A DNA stretch of 64,000 bases from Trichaptum fuscoviolaceum. Its lineage: Eukaryota; Basidiomycota; Agaricomycetes; Hymenochaetales; Trichaptaceae. A model generated the notes under the pieces. That model saw only the letters and a list, made by a program, of their open reading frames with translations, searched no databases and had not been told where the DNA came from. Shown piece after piece: positions 1-12,800 of this stretch. Made by a program: the position numbers and the translations under genes. The stretch covers positions 3,889,424 to 3,953,423 of the forward strand of contig CAJSYZ010000001.1 of assembly GCA_910574455.1 (NCBI GenBank), read 5' to 3'. How positions within the stretch are numbered: position 1 is the stretch's first letter; each line of letters starts with the position of its first letter.

Positions 1-641
1 GTTGATTACAGCAGGAGCAGTACTGTCTGGGCTTCAGACAAATGGAAGGGTGTTTTCAAGGTTCGGTGGATTTTTGTGCGCGACATCCCAAATGCAAATT
101 TGCGGCACATAAAACTACTGTGAGTTTCAAGTTTGCATTTCTCGTTTCAAATTTTCGAAGTATGCTGACATATCGTCAGTAACACCCAAGAACGTAAACC
201 TGTTACAAACAGTCGCGACACACAAGAGCTGCTGCCGGATGCCGGACAGGAAATGCTTCGTATCTTCTACACCCATCCTGCTAGGACGTCCCTTTTACAA
301 GACTTCGCTTATTATGAGGTAAGATACATGTAAATTCTTTCTGAAGAGACTCTGATTGACTGTACTCTTAGCTTCAGTCGATGCAGAAGCAACCATCCCC
401 AGGGTCGCCTCCACCGCAGAATTCTGGTATTCAATCACCTCAGCCGCAGTTGCCCGCTCAGAACCAACAACATCCATTCGCTATGGCAAATCCTTATACA
501 AATCTCGGTATACCGCAGATGGGCTCAATGATGCCGATGCAGCTCAACTCGCAGTACACTATGCAAAGCGTACTGCGTAATCCAAGCCCAATTCCCCTCA
601 ATTCTGGACAAGGATATATGGGCATGAACAGCACCTTCTAG
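1..641 (+). CDS. YTH-domain RNA-binding protein (m6A reader), 3' part
   Basis: Exons 1..119, 180..318 and 372..641; the 5' part lies outside the window. The first two exons encode the C-terminal half of a YTH domain: the stretch [17 protein letters not shown], then [14 protein letters not shown], then a region with [11 protein letters not shown], which closely matches YTHDF-type domains (human YTHDF, yeast Pho92). This family binds N6-methyladenosine in mRNA through an aromatic cage and affects mRNA decay and translation. The last exon encodes a Pro/Gln/Met-rich low-complexity tail of about 90 residues ending at the TAG at 639-641. Splice phases agree at both introns (60 and 53 nt, GT-AG). 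The family call is secure. Which paralogue it is cannot be told, and no gene symbol is given. Confidence 0.88.
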
Positions 642-1281
642 GCTGCAAATCAATAACGAATGAACGATACTTTCTGGCAGACGGTCTGGTTCTTCTCTTC
701 ATAATCATTGTACAAAGCTCAATTGTTTGACAGACCCGCGCATTCCTTTTGCTTTTCTCTTTTCGCTCCTTCAATTTATGTTCTTACCATGCTGACCTGT
801 AATCTGCTTGTTTTCTTCACTCTTGACATACATGGAATACTCGGATTTGTTGGTATAGTGAACGGACGTGGACTACCGCTTGTTCATTAGCTTGTACAGA
901 TCCATTGTCTATGTTACTGATGCCATATTACTATACAGGGTGGGGATGTGTTACAATAGCTAACGAGTCTGTTTTCTTGCTTTTCTTGTTGCTACTTAGT
1001 TTATCAGGCACTATACAGTGTAATATCGTCTAGATAGTAAATGTATAGACTGCGAATAAATAAATTATGAGCAAAGGCGAACTTCTACTCACAATTTTGA
1101 CACTTCACTGACACCGAAATAGGAAATACTAAATAACGATCGGCACTTTCATGTCTCAACGACGCCCACTTTTTCACATCCTTTCTCAATTGCTAACCAC
1201 AATGACTCCCTTAGGCGCTTGAGGGTCTCTTAGCTCTAATATGGCTTCAATGACTTTGTAGTAAACGTTTACTGACGAGCT
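642..1281. other. Intergenic region between the YTH gene and tilS
   Basis: It presumably holds the 3' UTR of the YTH gene and the promoter of the tRNA-lysidine synthetase gene. No open frame with coding character or splice structure was seen. Confidence 0.5.
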
Positions 1282-3480
1282 ATGCTGGCCAACCTCAGGC
1301 TAATCCGTAACCCTACTATCTCATTGATTATACGATTCCAGAAATCGCAAAATGGCACACTGAAAAATCTGTCAACGCATGCTGAACGCTTCAAGCACGA
1401 GGGAAATCGCATTGTTTCTGATACAGAATTCCGTCTCAGCCTGGAAAACTGCAGACCAGCGAACGCGTGGCCCAAAAGAATAGGTCTGCCTTCTTTTCAG
1501 TCCTTGCATAACTTTGAATTATCTAAAGCAAAGATTGTTCTCAAAACTCGCTGTAGGCGTTGCATTCTCAGGTGGTCCAGATTCGACAGCTCTCTTACAT
1601 CTCTTAAGAAGGGTTTGCTCAGACCAAGAACAAGCTAAAGGGCTTCCAACGGAGATTGTGGCCCTGACTGTAGACCATGGCTTGCAAGCCGCATCAAGCC
1701 ACATGACCGAGCAATGCTCCGAGCTTGCTTCATTGCTTCAAGTGAAACACATGAAGCTAAGAATTCCATGGGATGACCCGCCCTTTCCTGAGTTGCCTTG
1801 GGAGGGCGCTACGTTCGAGAAGATAGCTAGAGAAGCCCGATACCATGTTCTTTTGAAAGCAATGGTTAGGGAACAAATGTCAGTTATCGCATTTGGACAT
1901 CATGTCGATGATCAGGTTGAGACAGCTCTGCTACGTATCTCGCGAGGAAGCTCCGAGCTAGGTGCGTCTGGGATGCGCCCCTGCCGACGCTGGGGAATGG
2001 GATTCGGTAATGGACCTAGATCTCTGGGTTGGGCTGGTCATCATGGTATGATTAAATGGATAATAAGACCTCTTCTCGATTTTCCAAAGGTAGCGAGCAA
2101 ACTATCCATCGACTAAAGATCTTTAGAAAGCTCACTGCTCACTGAATTGCAGAAACGACTCGTTGATACATGCATCGCCAACGGGCTAAACTTCATACAA
2201 GATTCAACTAACTTCCAGCCAGATCTGACGCCTCGCAATTATATTCGCCACGTTCTCGAAATGGATGGCGACAATAAGAACGCTCCTGTTTCACCTGTGG
2301 GTGCTTATAGACTCAACTGGATACATTTGTTGACCCCAGTGAAATGCAGGCTCTAAGGGAGGAACGTGACACTCTGATTCGTATGGCGTCACGTTCTGTA
2401 CACCTTCCGTTGGACTTCATCGCCCCTGCCATGGACGATCTGTCTGCCAACTGTTCAACTGAGCAGCTTAGGACTGCAGTCAGGATTCTGTCCAAGAAAA
2501 CGTTGCACATAGAGCATCAGGGTGAATTACTTCGCGGTTCGACATTCTCTCTATACTGACGTATGTTAACCTGTATAGTTGACGACGCATTAAAAAGTGT
2601 TCTGAAGCCTTCACCCATATCAACGGCCTTGATATCTGAGGACGATCTACGCGCCGTAGCAGATAAGGCTGTACGTAATGGAATCGTGCGGCGAATTCTT
2701 CGGTATATTTCCCCTTTCCCCTGGGGCCATCCTCGGGCGGAGGCGGGCGGCCGATCTGCGACTCTGCAAAGGATTCTGGCGAGCCTATGTGAAGACAATG
2801 CGCAGAAGAGGACACGAAAGGATGTTCGCACAAAGTTCGTCGCTGGTGCTGCTGTTTTATGGTCACCCGTGATTATTGCTTCAAATGGTCACATCAAACA
2901 CAGAGAGGATCTGAACTCTGGTGAGAAGCGCTGTTGGCTCGCCTCCCGCCAACCTCCCATCCGCACCCTTGACTACGTTAACAAGGATTCGTCACGGCCG
3001 TCGGGTATATCCGAAAATGCCGCTGCTGATCCATTGGAGCTGGATATCTCATATCTATTGATTGGGAACTGTCTGAATGATATCCGTGGTGTTGTAGAAG
3101 TGCTGTATGACTGTCGTTTTCTCATACGAATCGACTTTCACAAGCTTTCGTCTTACGTTTCTCGTACTATCATTCAATCTGATCGAGGCGACGTGGGTAC
3201 CGTAAACTCTACCTGGTCAAGGCTACTTATCGTCTCGGACACCAAATACTTCCTTCCAAAGCTCGTGCTGGTCTTATCAGATCGGGGCGTGGACGAGAAG
3301 GTCGAAGTTGCGACCCTGCGACCAGACGGTGTTGTGGATTTCCCAATCCTCGAGAACAATAAGAGCGAGTCCACCCGTCTATCGCCTTCGCCCCCCCGAA
3401 TCCAGGAAGCGGTGACGATAGAATGGATTCGGCTACTAGAAGCGGACGTTCCGAACAGAGGCCCTCGCATGAGTCTATGA
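1282..3480 (+). CDS. tRNA(Ile)-lysidine synthetase, TilS/MesJ family
   Basis: Model: join(1282..1483,1557..2089,2153..2296,2350..2536,2579..3480), 655 aa. The family ligates lysine to C34 of the CAU anticodon of tRNA-Ile, changing its reading from AUG to AUA; in fungi it is expected to serve mitochondrial translation. Visible motifs are the N-type ATP pyrophosphatase P-loop VAFSGGPDSTALLHLL, the FGHHVDDQVET motif, IIRPLLDFPK, and further on RYISPFPWGHPRAEAGGR. The N-terminus before the P-loop is about 67 residues and basic, consistent with a mitochondrial presequence. The first intron was placed at 1484-1556 because only that choice keeps phase and gives KRIGVAFSGG. The 42-nt last intron is short but phase-correct. 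The C-terminal ~200 residues are not recognisable. The family call is strong; the exact ends of small introns are less sure. Confidence 0.85.
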
Positions 3481-4990
3481 AAGTCGTTTGCTTCCTAATA
3501 TCGTGCAACGCGTGGGAAGCGAGAAGGGGATGAAAGAGGGGATGGCGCGTGATGGTGCTTAGATGCCCAATCCCAACAACTACGTGACCGCCTAGCAGCT
3601 GGCTCAGTGTGCTGACCCTTGGGTTAGGACCATCTTCGTCTCTGGCTGCTGCGTTTACGCCAATGGATGTCAATGCCGTGGTAACTCGCGAGTGCAACAA
3701 CCAAACAGGAGTGGAAGAAATCCATCAAATATGTGTCAGTAAAGTGAGGAATAAACCGACACAACTGGCTTTAGCGATGCACGAACTGTGTACCCAGCTT
3801 TGCTCTGCTTACAATCGAATCTACTCTTCGCATTCCGGATCTGGAGGAGGTCACAATGTATGTTCCCACAAGAAAGATACAATGTTATCCCTCCAACCCT
3901 CCAGCCCTCCAACTATCATTTCCCATTCCATTGGACGATCAATCAACGCCACGCCATCCTAGGGGAGATATCTAAAACCCGAGTTGAGTTGATGGTTGTA
4001 GAAAAAATTCCCGGTAACAAGGACTGGACCTGTTTTACAAAGCACTCTGATTCTACCTGATTCCATGCATTTTCCCCGTTGCAGGTGATACAGAACATGA
4101 GTGTAGTTCGAGCTACCAAATCGTGTCCGAACACGGGACTCGGTGACAGACATGACACAAAGAGGGTTTTCATGTACTTGAAGAGTAAATAACATCATGT
4201 TGACTGTTGGACTAGTCAAAAGCCGGAAGTCGATGGCGGTAAGTCAAAAGAGACGTCGACGCGCAAAGTTACAGTTTTTATGACCTCTAAATCTATGGCG
4301 AACATACATATAAATACATAATGTACGTTGTTTTAATATGGGCGAATATCCGGGAGAAATTGACTATTGACGTTGGATAGTCGATGGTTCGTCGCATATC
4401 TTTAGTAAAGATTGCCATCACCTTCGCTGGAATCCCCGAGGCTACATTGTGCTGTGCGATTATGTAGAAAATACTTAATTGGCTTCTGAAATTTCCATGT
4501 ATCTGTTGAACCCACAAGGGCTGTCATGGCCAGGGATCGATCTTTGTACACACCTCAAGAAACAGTCATCGAGAGTTGGGAATACTTGGTAGTGTCTGAA
4601 GTTGTCTTCTAGTCCGTCCCATACTATTAGACAGGTGGTTTAATTTTGTAACTGGGATGCCGATCACATCACTAACCGTATGCGGACAGTTATGGAGTTC
4701 GCAATAGTGATTGCTAGATGATATTGCCAGTCAGCGAGGAATGAATGGAAACCCCAGTCCTAAAATTCAGAGATAGGCTTTGAGCAAATAGTTGGAGAGT
4801 CAGCAGTAGAAGTCGTACTGTAGATATGTTTAGAGCTTACAAAAACAATTTAGGATATTTTTAAGCATACATGCACAACATATCACTGTCTGAGTTCAAT
4901 AAGATCACTTGTAACGGACACAAACAGGAATCCACGAGGTACTCACCTATTACATCTCAATGCCCACTCGTACATTTGCTAAAGTATCTC
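3481..4990. other. Convergent intergenic region, 1.5 kb
   Basis: It lies between the 3' ends of tilS (+) and RIB4 (-). Only short open frames are present, none with a recognisable domain or consistent splice structure. I see no RNA gene in it. Confidence 0.45.
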
Positions 4991-5685
<695 letters not shown>

Positions 5686-5904
5686 TGTGTGTTGTATTCA
5701 GAGGTTGCTGTGTGAATGAAGAGAAAGACGAAGTCAACTCCGCAGTTGCCAGTGCCAACTTGAATGGGATTGACGGGCGCCTAAGTCAGGCGCCCATTTG
5801 AGCCAAATTTAGTCTGAATTCCGGCACGCAGTGTCAGACTTTTTTCTGCAAGAGTCTCGTCTTTCACCATCTAAGACCTTTTCTGCTCTTATATCAGGTG
5901 CAAC

Positions 5905-7643
5905 ATGGCAAAGGGCGTGACGAAAACTAAAAATGATGGTGAAGAGCTAAAAGGTAGAGGCTCGTCATCTTAAGCGTTGGTGGTATTTTAATCATCGTCG
6001 TTTGCACCTTCTCTAGAGCTTTGGGGAGCAGCGTACACGTTTATGAAGGGTCGTGGCAAGGAGGAAGATGCTGAAGAGCTGAAAAAAAGTATTGAAAGCT
6101 GGACAGAGATGAGCAATATGCTAGCGAAGGAAGGCGTTTCAGTGAAGGAGGTTACGAAGCATTGGAAGAAGATCGAGAGGTCAAGCATTCAGTCACTGTA
6201 AGCTCACTCGGACTAGTGTCCCCCTTGAAAAATGTCTAACCAACACCTCTATCTGTCAGTAAAGGACTACTTGGTAAGATTACAGGAATTACTGTTTAGT
6301 TCCCCGATCTGACTTTCGGACAGCAATCGTCACTTCTGAGAGTGCTGCGCTACAAAAGACCAGCCCTTCGCCTTCAGCCGCAAGCGACTCTGACTCTGAC
6401 TCTGACTCTGACTCAGATTCGTCCTCAGGTGCAAAGTCAAAATTAAAGTCAGAATCGGTCAAAAAAACGAAGAAATTAAAGAAGTCAGAGTCAAGCTCCA
6501 GTTCTTCCTCAAATTCAGAATCGAATTCTGACTCTAGCGACTCGGACTCATCGACAAGCAAGGCATCAAAGTCATCTTCAAAGAAGGCTAAAGGAAAATC
6601 GAAGCCAGATGCAAAGAAAGTAAAGGCGAAAGAAACATCGTCAACCAGGGAGACGTCAAGCTCGAGCTCGAGTTCAGAATCAGACTCGGAATCGTCAGAC
6701 TCAGATTCTAGTAAAGCTTCTGAGGAATCCTCTTCTTCTTCTTCAGATTCGGACACAAAATCCAAGAAGTCTGATAAAGAGAAGGCGTCTTCAAAATCCT
6801 CTTCCTCCTCAGATTCAGATTCAGATACCAACTCTGACACTGAATCCTCGGATTCCGATGCAAAGCCTACACATTCCAAACCCAAAAAGAAAGGCTCGTC
6901 GTCGTCTTCCTCCTCGGACTCTTCCACCTCCTCCGACTCCAGTTCCGACTCCGACTCCGATTCATCTTCGTCCGAGAACGAAGAAGCTCCTCCGGCCAAA
7001 AGACAGCGAACAGGCGAAGATGGGGCCAGTGTCCCCACTACCAAAAGCTCGTCAGTAACACAGAAGGCTGGTAAGGGAAAAGAAGTGCCCTCGGAGAGGG
7101 AGGTCACGCCGGCCACGCTCCGCGCAGACAGCAGCGAGTCTCGAAACGGGTCTTCCGCGCCGCCACAGGAGAATGGAGATGCATCTACGACGATGAACGA
7201 TGTCCAGGGATCAAGTACACCAAATGCGAATGGCAAGGGAAAGAAGCAACCCAGGAAGAGCAACACGCCATTCCAGCGTATCAAACCGGAGGTAGTTTCC
7301 TTCGCGGACGAACGGCTGAAGGATAACTCGTTCGTTGCCAGGGTACGGTATTTCATTATTGGTCTTCAAAGTTGCTTTCGTCCCATCTATGCTAATGCAA
7401 ACTACTTTATTTCCACTGGCAAAAAAGGGCGGCAGACCGGGCGACTACGGCGAAAAGGCGAGCGCAGATCTCATCGTGACCCGGGGCGCTGGCTTTCGAA
7501 AGGAGAAAAACAAGAAAAAACGAGGCAGCTACCGAGGCGGCGAAATAACGGTACGTCAATCCATTTTTTATCTCCATTCTTCTGCCATTAGCTGACTCGT
7601 GTAACCTATGCAGATGGAGAGCCACAGCATCAAATTCACTTGA
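5905..7643 (+). CDS. SRP40: SRP40/NOLC1 (Nopp140)-like nucleolar phosphoprotein
   Basis: Model: join(5905..5953,6017..6197,6260..6273,6324..7342,7428..7550,7614..7643). The C-terminus is the conserved SRP40_C domain: NTPFQRIKPE, ERLKDNSFVAR, DYGEKASADLIVTRGAGF, RKEKNKKKRGSYRGGEIT and a final SHSIKFT. The middle is a long Ser/Asp/Glu/Lys low-complexity tract, typical of CK2-phosphorylated Nopp140 proteins that chaperone snoRNPs between nucleolus and Cajal body. The N-terminal ~80 residues (EELKELWGAAYTFMKGRG and the following helix) are not an obvious LisH domain. Exon 3 is only 14 nt, but the flanking introns (62 and 50 nt) and phases agree. The last exon adds only nine codons plus stop. The opposite strand of the acidic tract is a long spurious open frame. 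The N-terminal model is less certain than the C-terminus. Confidence 0.85.
6386..6415 (+). repeat. Hexanucleotide microsatellite (GACTCT)n in SRP40
   Basis: About five near-perfect copies of a GACTCT unit in frame, coding for alternating Asp-Ser. It is probably length-variable between strains. Confidence 0.85.
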
Positions 7644-7821
7644 AGAACGTCCGGAGTCACCTCATATTCATTCTAGACTTGTTTGAAAGACGTCTTGTTA
7701 TATCACACACATCCATCGTTGGTTAGCATCGTTGACATTCCGTATTCCATACACACTTATTGGATCATCTGCATCACATTATATCGTACATCTCCTATAT
7801 GTGTTTTTCTTGTTACCGAAC

Positions 7822-8439
7822 TCATGACGGAGGCCCACCCAGCCCGAACACACCATCGACAGGAGCCTTTCTCTCCTCCTCCGTCGCACCCAACAAGTCG
7901 AGCCATTCAATCTTCTGAAACACTTTCGCAGTCTCGATAGCGCTTGGTCTTCCCACACGTGGATCCGCACCTAGATCGACAAGCGTCTTAACCACTTCGT
8001 CCTCGCCCTTGAAGATCGCGCCGGCTAATGGGGATTGGCCTTTGTCGTTTAACGCGTTTGGATCTGCGCCTTTGGAGTGGAGGAGACGGACGGTAGATGA
8101 GTGCCCGTTGTAGGCTGCGAGCATTAGGAGGGTGTTGCCTGGCAAGCACATGTGATGTGCACGGACATGTATGCGAGTGCATATGTTGTGCATATGCATC
8201 GAGTCCATGGGCATCTTTCAATATGAGCGACTTAGACATAGCTTCTCCTGCGTACCTGCTGAGTTCGTCAGATTCGGTGGCAAGCCAGCATTGAGGTAGA
8301 TCTTCAGCATCTCATCTCCCCCAGTTCGTGCTAGGTCAAAGCACTTTGCAGCGAAGTCGAGCGTCTCCTGCGGGAGTTCTGATACAGCCGGCTTTTTACT
8401 CGGGTTAGGTCTAAGGTATTCGACGTCTGAGGAAGCCAT
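7822..8439 (-). CDS. Small ankyrin-repeat protein
   Basis: Model: complement(join(7822..8138,8256..8439)), 166 aa. After a ~60-residue helical N-terminus come two to three ankyrin repeats: GLPPNLTNSAGNTLLMLAA, the HSSTVRLLHSKGADPNALND block, and the EDEVVKTLVDLGADPRVGRP block. The 117-nt intron falls inside a repeat and restores the canonical GNTLLMLAAYNGH only when spliced, which supports it. Compact fungal proteins of this type (for example yeast Yar1) act as chaperones or adaptors; Yar1 binds ribosomal protein Rps3. The similarity seen is only to the repeat, so the partner and role are not known. Confidence 0.85.
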
Positions 8440-8693
8440 GATGAGCAGAGAAGACGTTGAGACGACTAAAGTGTTGGAGAGGATCTTAATTGCTGTTAGT
8501 CACGTCGATCTCTTGGTCCCACGGGAATGGTTCGCCTAGATCGATATACTTAAAAAGCTACATATTATATATAATTACAAGACCTTGATTTCTACGGACT
8601 ATGCTGCTAAGATAGGCCGGGTATATATGATGCCAGACTCGGATGTATCGTAGAATAGAGAATCAATAAAGCAAGAGTATCAGTTTATCTCAT

Positions 8694-9993
8694 TTAATTA
8701 ACAGTGTCTGCCTGTAGTTCTTCAAATTTCTGACGCGCAAGTCTAATATTTATCTTTATCGCAGCGGTCTCTTTGCAAAGGAGGATGTCAATGAGACGGA
8801 TGAGGCCTAGAGATACAGAAAAGCAACGAACCTATCGTAGGATCATGCACGATGACCAAGACATACGTATTTTTCGTCAGCTCGTCCAGAACAGCCGTGA
8901 ACTCCTCAAGTTCCATGTCAAGCGAGTGAAACTCTTCGCGCTTCCGTGTACACGCATGCTTGAACGCTTTGATCAGTTCAGACGTCCGCTCATAACGGGT
9001 CGCCGCCATTTGATGTGGATTGTCCGGATCGTCTTTCGGATGCTGAGACGTCAGGTCGACACTGGACGCGCCGGACGCGCTGGAAGGGTCTGACCCGTTT
9101 GTATAGGTTGATGGTGTAGATGCGGGGGCAGAGACTGGATGGGACTGTATTTGAGGATAAAGGGGATGAGAGGGAGCACGTTGAGAAGTAGCGATGACGA
9201 GGAATGTGGTGCGTTCGAAGAGAATGACTTCCGTTGCGTTGCAGGCGTCGGCGAAGGTCGTTAAGTGTTTTGTGAGGATGGCAGCATTCGGAATAAGCGT
9301 ATGTACAATACGTGACCAAGCCTACAAGTATTCAGTATCTATAAGCACCGCGCATGTAGTAGATGCAAGCTAGAACTGACCTTATACAAACTCTCATCGT
9401 AGATACTTGTCCCAAAAACGGTGATCGGCACACCCCCGCTCTGCTCCTGGAGCTCCCTCGTCTTCTTCTCCAGAACACTCGCCCTATTTACCCTCACCAA
9501 GTCCATCTTATGCACAAGCAAGAATACTACTGCGTCCGGACTGAACTTTGATAGTGCATCAAGGCACTCGCGGTATGTCTCCGCGTCCTTGAGCGGTTCA
9601 CGCGCCTCGACATCGAAGACATAGATGAGAACGCCAACATGCGAGAAAATGGTAGAGCGTTGCGCGTTCAGATAGGATTCCATAAAGGACACTTGGCCGC
9701 CGCAATCCCAGAGGTTGAGAATGAGGTCCCCAAGGAAGCGAACATGGTTTTGCTCGACGTCAATCGTTGCACCAAGCCTTGATGTTAGAGATGCGGGATT
9801 GTTTGAGCTGGTCGTGATAGGTAGTCAGAATCAGTTTGGTTTTATGCCATCAAAAATGTAGGAGACAGACAATATAACAGAGCGCATTGAGGTCTTGCCG
9901 CTCCCTGAAGCTCCCATCAGGAGAACCTGCGAAGCGCTCTGAGGACGGACTAATATGTAAGGATTGGTCAAGACAACACACTTTCTGTCTCAT
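8694..9993 (-). CDS. GTR1: Rag-family small GTPase (RagA/B, Gtr1)
   Basis: Model: complement(join(8694..8770,8832..9321,9381..9807,9871..9926,9982..9993)), 353 aa. Gtr1 forms a heterodimer with Gtr2 on the vacuole and signals amino acid supply to TORC1. Visible: P-loop GASGSGKTS directly after a four-codon first exon, RLGATIDVEQNHVRF, the G3 region LNLWDCGGQ, HKMD (G4), then the roadblock-like C-terminal domain with LYKAWSRIVHTLIPN, FERTTFLVIATS and KNTYVLVIVHDPTI, ending in INIRLARQKFEEL. All four introns keep phase. Two oddities are seen: the residue after GGQ is Val where RagA/Gtr1 normally have Asp (codon at 9690-9692), and a Ser/Pro-rich linker of about 55 residues interrupts the C-terminal domain. 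The assignment to the RagA/Gtr1 side and not Gtr2 rests on the overall motif match. Confidence 0.93.
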
Positions 9994-10544
9994 GTTGAAG
10001 CCTTTTCAACAGCTTGTACGCGTCAAGTAGACTACTACGGGTCGTCAAAATGAGTTGGTGAGCGCAGTGACCGACAAGCAAGAGAAGCAGTGCTCGTTTT
10101 GGATAATACGACGTCGAAATAAGCGCCTTCAAGTTAAAGTTGCCCAGGCCTTTACCGCTAGTATGTAGTAAGCGCCCAATTAGTATCAACTCTTCAGTAC
10201 GTTTGATCGGCGATGAGATGATTGTCTCATTTTAGCGCCCTGCCAGTGTGCCAAGACATGTACTAAGTTGCATGACGTATGTATGGAACAGGCCGATCAA
10301 CATAGTATTGCCAAATATCAAGCTGGATAATTTCCAGAGGTTCGTATCTCAACTCAGCAGATTAGGTAAAGAAAAGGAGCGAAACTACTGATACAACACG
10401 AAATCCAGGGGACGCTTTGGTATATATACTTGTGAGCACCCAAGGGACTGCATCAAGATGTTTCGATTTGCTGTGTTCAGGGATTTTTTGCAAAACTCTT
10501 TCCGAGGAGCAAAGATAACGTGTAGTGTATCGTCCAAGGTGATC
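9994..10544. other. Intergenic region between GTR1 and VCX1
   Basis: It is upstream of GTR1 and downstream of VCX1, both on the minus strand. Nothing beyond presumptive promoter and 3' UTR sequence was seen. Confidence 0.45.
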
Positions 10545-12800
10545 TCACGATACCCAGACTGAAGGGCGAAATCAGTACATTTAACTAAAAAGTAAAGGAG
10601 GAGTCTCACAAGCAAGAGCAATCACGGCATAAAGCGTAATCAACATCACGCCTTCCATGTAATTCGATTTGCCATCCCTACGAAGTTCAGTTAGTGGTAA
10701 TAGAGCTCAAAAGAAGAAAGAAGCCGCACATAATTAGTAGGTTGACGAGAATCACGGATACAAAAAGAACGATTGTCTGTATGTACAACGTCAGATTATG
10801 TGCAAAAGTTCAGTATACGCACAACCAGCTTACCTCGAAGTCGGCGAAGAATAAAGTAAGCTCGTGGCCGGTTCTGTAGACAAGGCATTTGCATCAACTA
10901 ACTGTATCCTGCCAGTGTTAAAAGCGAATGTGCTTACATCCAACCCACGATGACAAGAAGGGGTATCACAAAAGTGGCAATTTGCTGTCAAATTGAAGTC
11001 AGATGTGCAGCTTTCGGAGAGCAACCGCTGTACTTGCAATCGAGCTCCCGACACAGATCCCAATAGTAAGTTCAGTCTTGTCTTTCAGAGCCATCCACAC
11101 AGATGTGACGTGTTCGGCCGCGTTCGACTGTGGTCAAGAGGAATAATCAATGACCTAACCATGTCAGTTGATAGATAGAAACGTACGACAATAGGGAGAA
11201 GAATTAAGCCAATGAAAGCCTTAGGGATATGGTAACGGTGTGCAACCTCTTCAATCGACGCCACCACTACATAAATCAATATTGTCAAAATTGAGTCGGG
11301 GAAGTAGCCGAAGGCACTGACGGTAGTCGGCACAAAATGAAGTAATGATTGTCACTACCAATAATCTGAGCATACATCAGAAACAACCAGTCATTGATGG
11401 AAAGCAGCACTTACCCAACACCAGCAGAAAGTGTGTTCATACGCGGTGTTTCATCGTCATTTGACGGACGGGGCTGATCGCGAGGGAGTTCAGAATCTGA
11501 TTGGGTTCCGGAATTTGCGTCCTTCTTGGGGTCAATGAAATACTGAGAATGCGTTTTCAGCTTAACGAAAATATCATCAGTAAGAACGCCCTATGAATAT
11601 GACGGAAGAACGGCTTACTTGGAATACAAGATATGCCACATATACCAAAAGTAACATAAGAGCTGTCCCTCGAGAGATAGTTAGGAGGCCCGGCTTCGAC
11701 CCATCGGATGGCGTATCTTCCGTTTCTGTGTCAAGAATTCTTAGAATGGCCGCCTTTGATGAATCACCGAGCGAGTTATCATCTGCGGCCTTGGACATAT
11801 GATAAGCTGCAGGTATCACGAGCGCTGTTGTAAGAAGAGAAAAAGTTAAACCGATTCTCAATGCAATGTTAATGTGTACATACTAATGCAAGCTAGTGTC
11901 ATAAGCTTTGAACGGAAGTTCGTTTCAATAAGCAGTGTTTAAGGAATGCAACAGGGTGTTAACTTACAGAGCTCGCTCTGCGGATCACGAAATTAGCGTC
12001 TCAACCACCGCATAATTAGATTGTAGAAGACATACGCCTGTGCACCAGTCTCTTGGAATTCGAGTACGCTATGTTTGATGCCGCCTGTATTAGGGTTCAA
12101 CACCATGTCGCCGAGAGGCTATGCATCGCGATAAGCTCACCAAAGAAAAAGGAACATCCAAGGACCAGGAGAAGGTTTGATAAAATGGAACCGAGCATCT
12201 TCAGTCATTCAATCAGCACTGACCAGCCATTGGTTTGATACGTTGAGACTCACGGAGGTTTGAACAATCCGCAGTTCACCTACGTAATCAGTTACTAATG
12301 AGTATCTCTGCAGAGCACGAGAACCCCCCTCAACCACAGCGACTGACCTTGAAGAAGAGCAGCAACTCCGACAATAATTTCGACTGCGTTACCAAATGTT
12401 GCATTCAGCAAACCAGCTAAGGTCTGTCCCAGCTTGAGCGACATCTGTTCCGTGGCGTCACCAAGTAGCTGTTTGCGGCACGAATAGTCATTCAATCCAG
12501 TGCCTTTCTTCAAAGACAAAAAATGTTGCATACCTTTGCTAGCGGCATGATAGCCATGAAACTAAATGAGAAACGAAGGGCGGCATCCCAGTCCAACCAG
12601 TGCGATATGAAGCTCAAAGGAATGAAGATCAACAGTACGTTGAAATAGGAGCCGAAGAGGAAATATCTGTAGGAAGCCAGCCAAGAGGGCTCATCATCGG
12701 GAGTACTCAATAAATGTTTGATTCGGTCTATAGATCGGTGTTGATTGCCGCCGTTGCTGTGCCCGTCCTCGAGGAGAGGGGAGGCCTCGTTTGCTGGCAT
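10545..12800 (-). CDS. VCX1: Vacuolar Ca2+/H+ exchanger (CAX family)
   Basis: Model: complement(join(10545..10558,10610..10677,10730..10776,10834..10873,10938..10984,11038..11127,11187..11266,11322..11365,11415..11542,11619..11824,11884..11905,11968..11977,12036..12084,12141..12198,12254..12279,12348..12468,12534..12800)), 438 aa, 17 exons. CAX proteins load Ca2+ into the vacuole using the proton gradient. The protein has about eleven hydrophobic segments and the two alpha repeats: GLLNATFGNAVEIIVG and LILLPIVSNAAEHVTSVW. In the second, Ser replaces the usual Gly of GNAAEH. Other family blocks are SMLGSILSNLLLVLG, AFIGLILLP and VGSSIQIATFVIP. All phases close exactly, including a 10-nt exon (11968-11977) and a GC-AG intron (10985-11037). 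The acidic/Ser loop between repeats (residues ~215-275) is the usual linker. The C-terminus is short (FWVS). Confidence 0.93.

Noticed and set aside
6289..7356. 355-codon minus-strand open frame rich in Glu, Ser and Phe
   Set aside because: It is the antisense of the Ser/Asp/Lys-rich tract of SRP40; the plus strand carries the conserved SRP40 C-terminal domain and splice sites.
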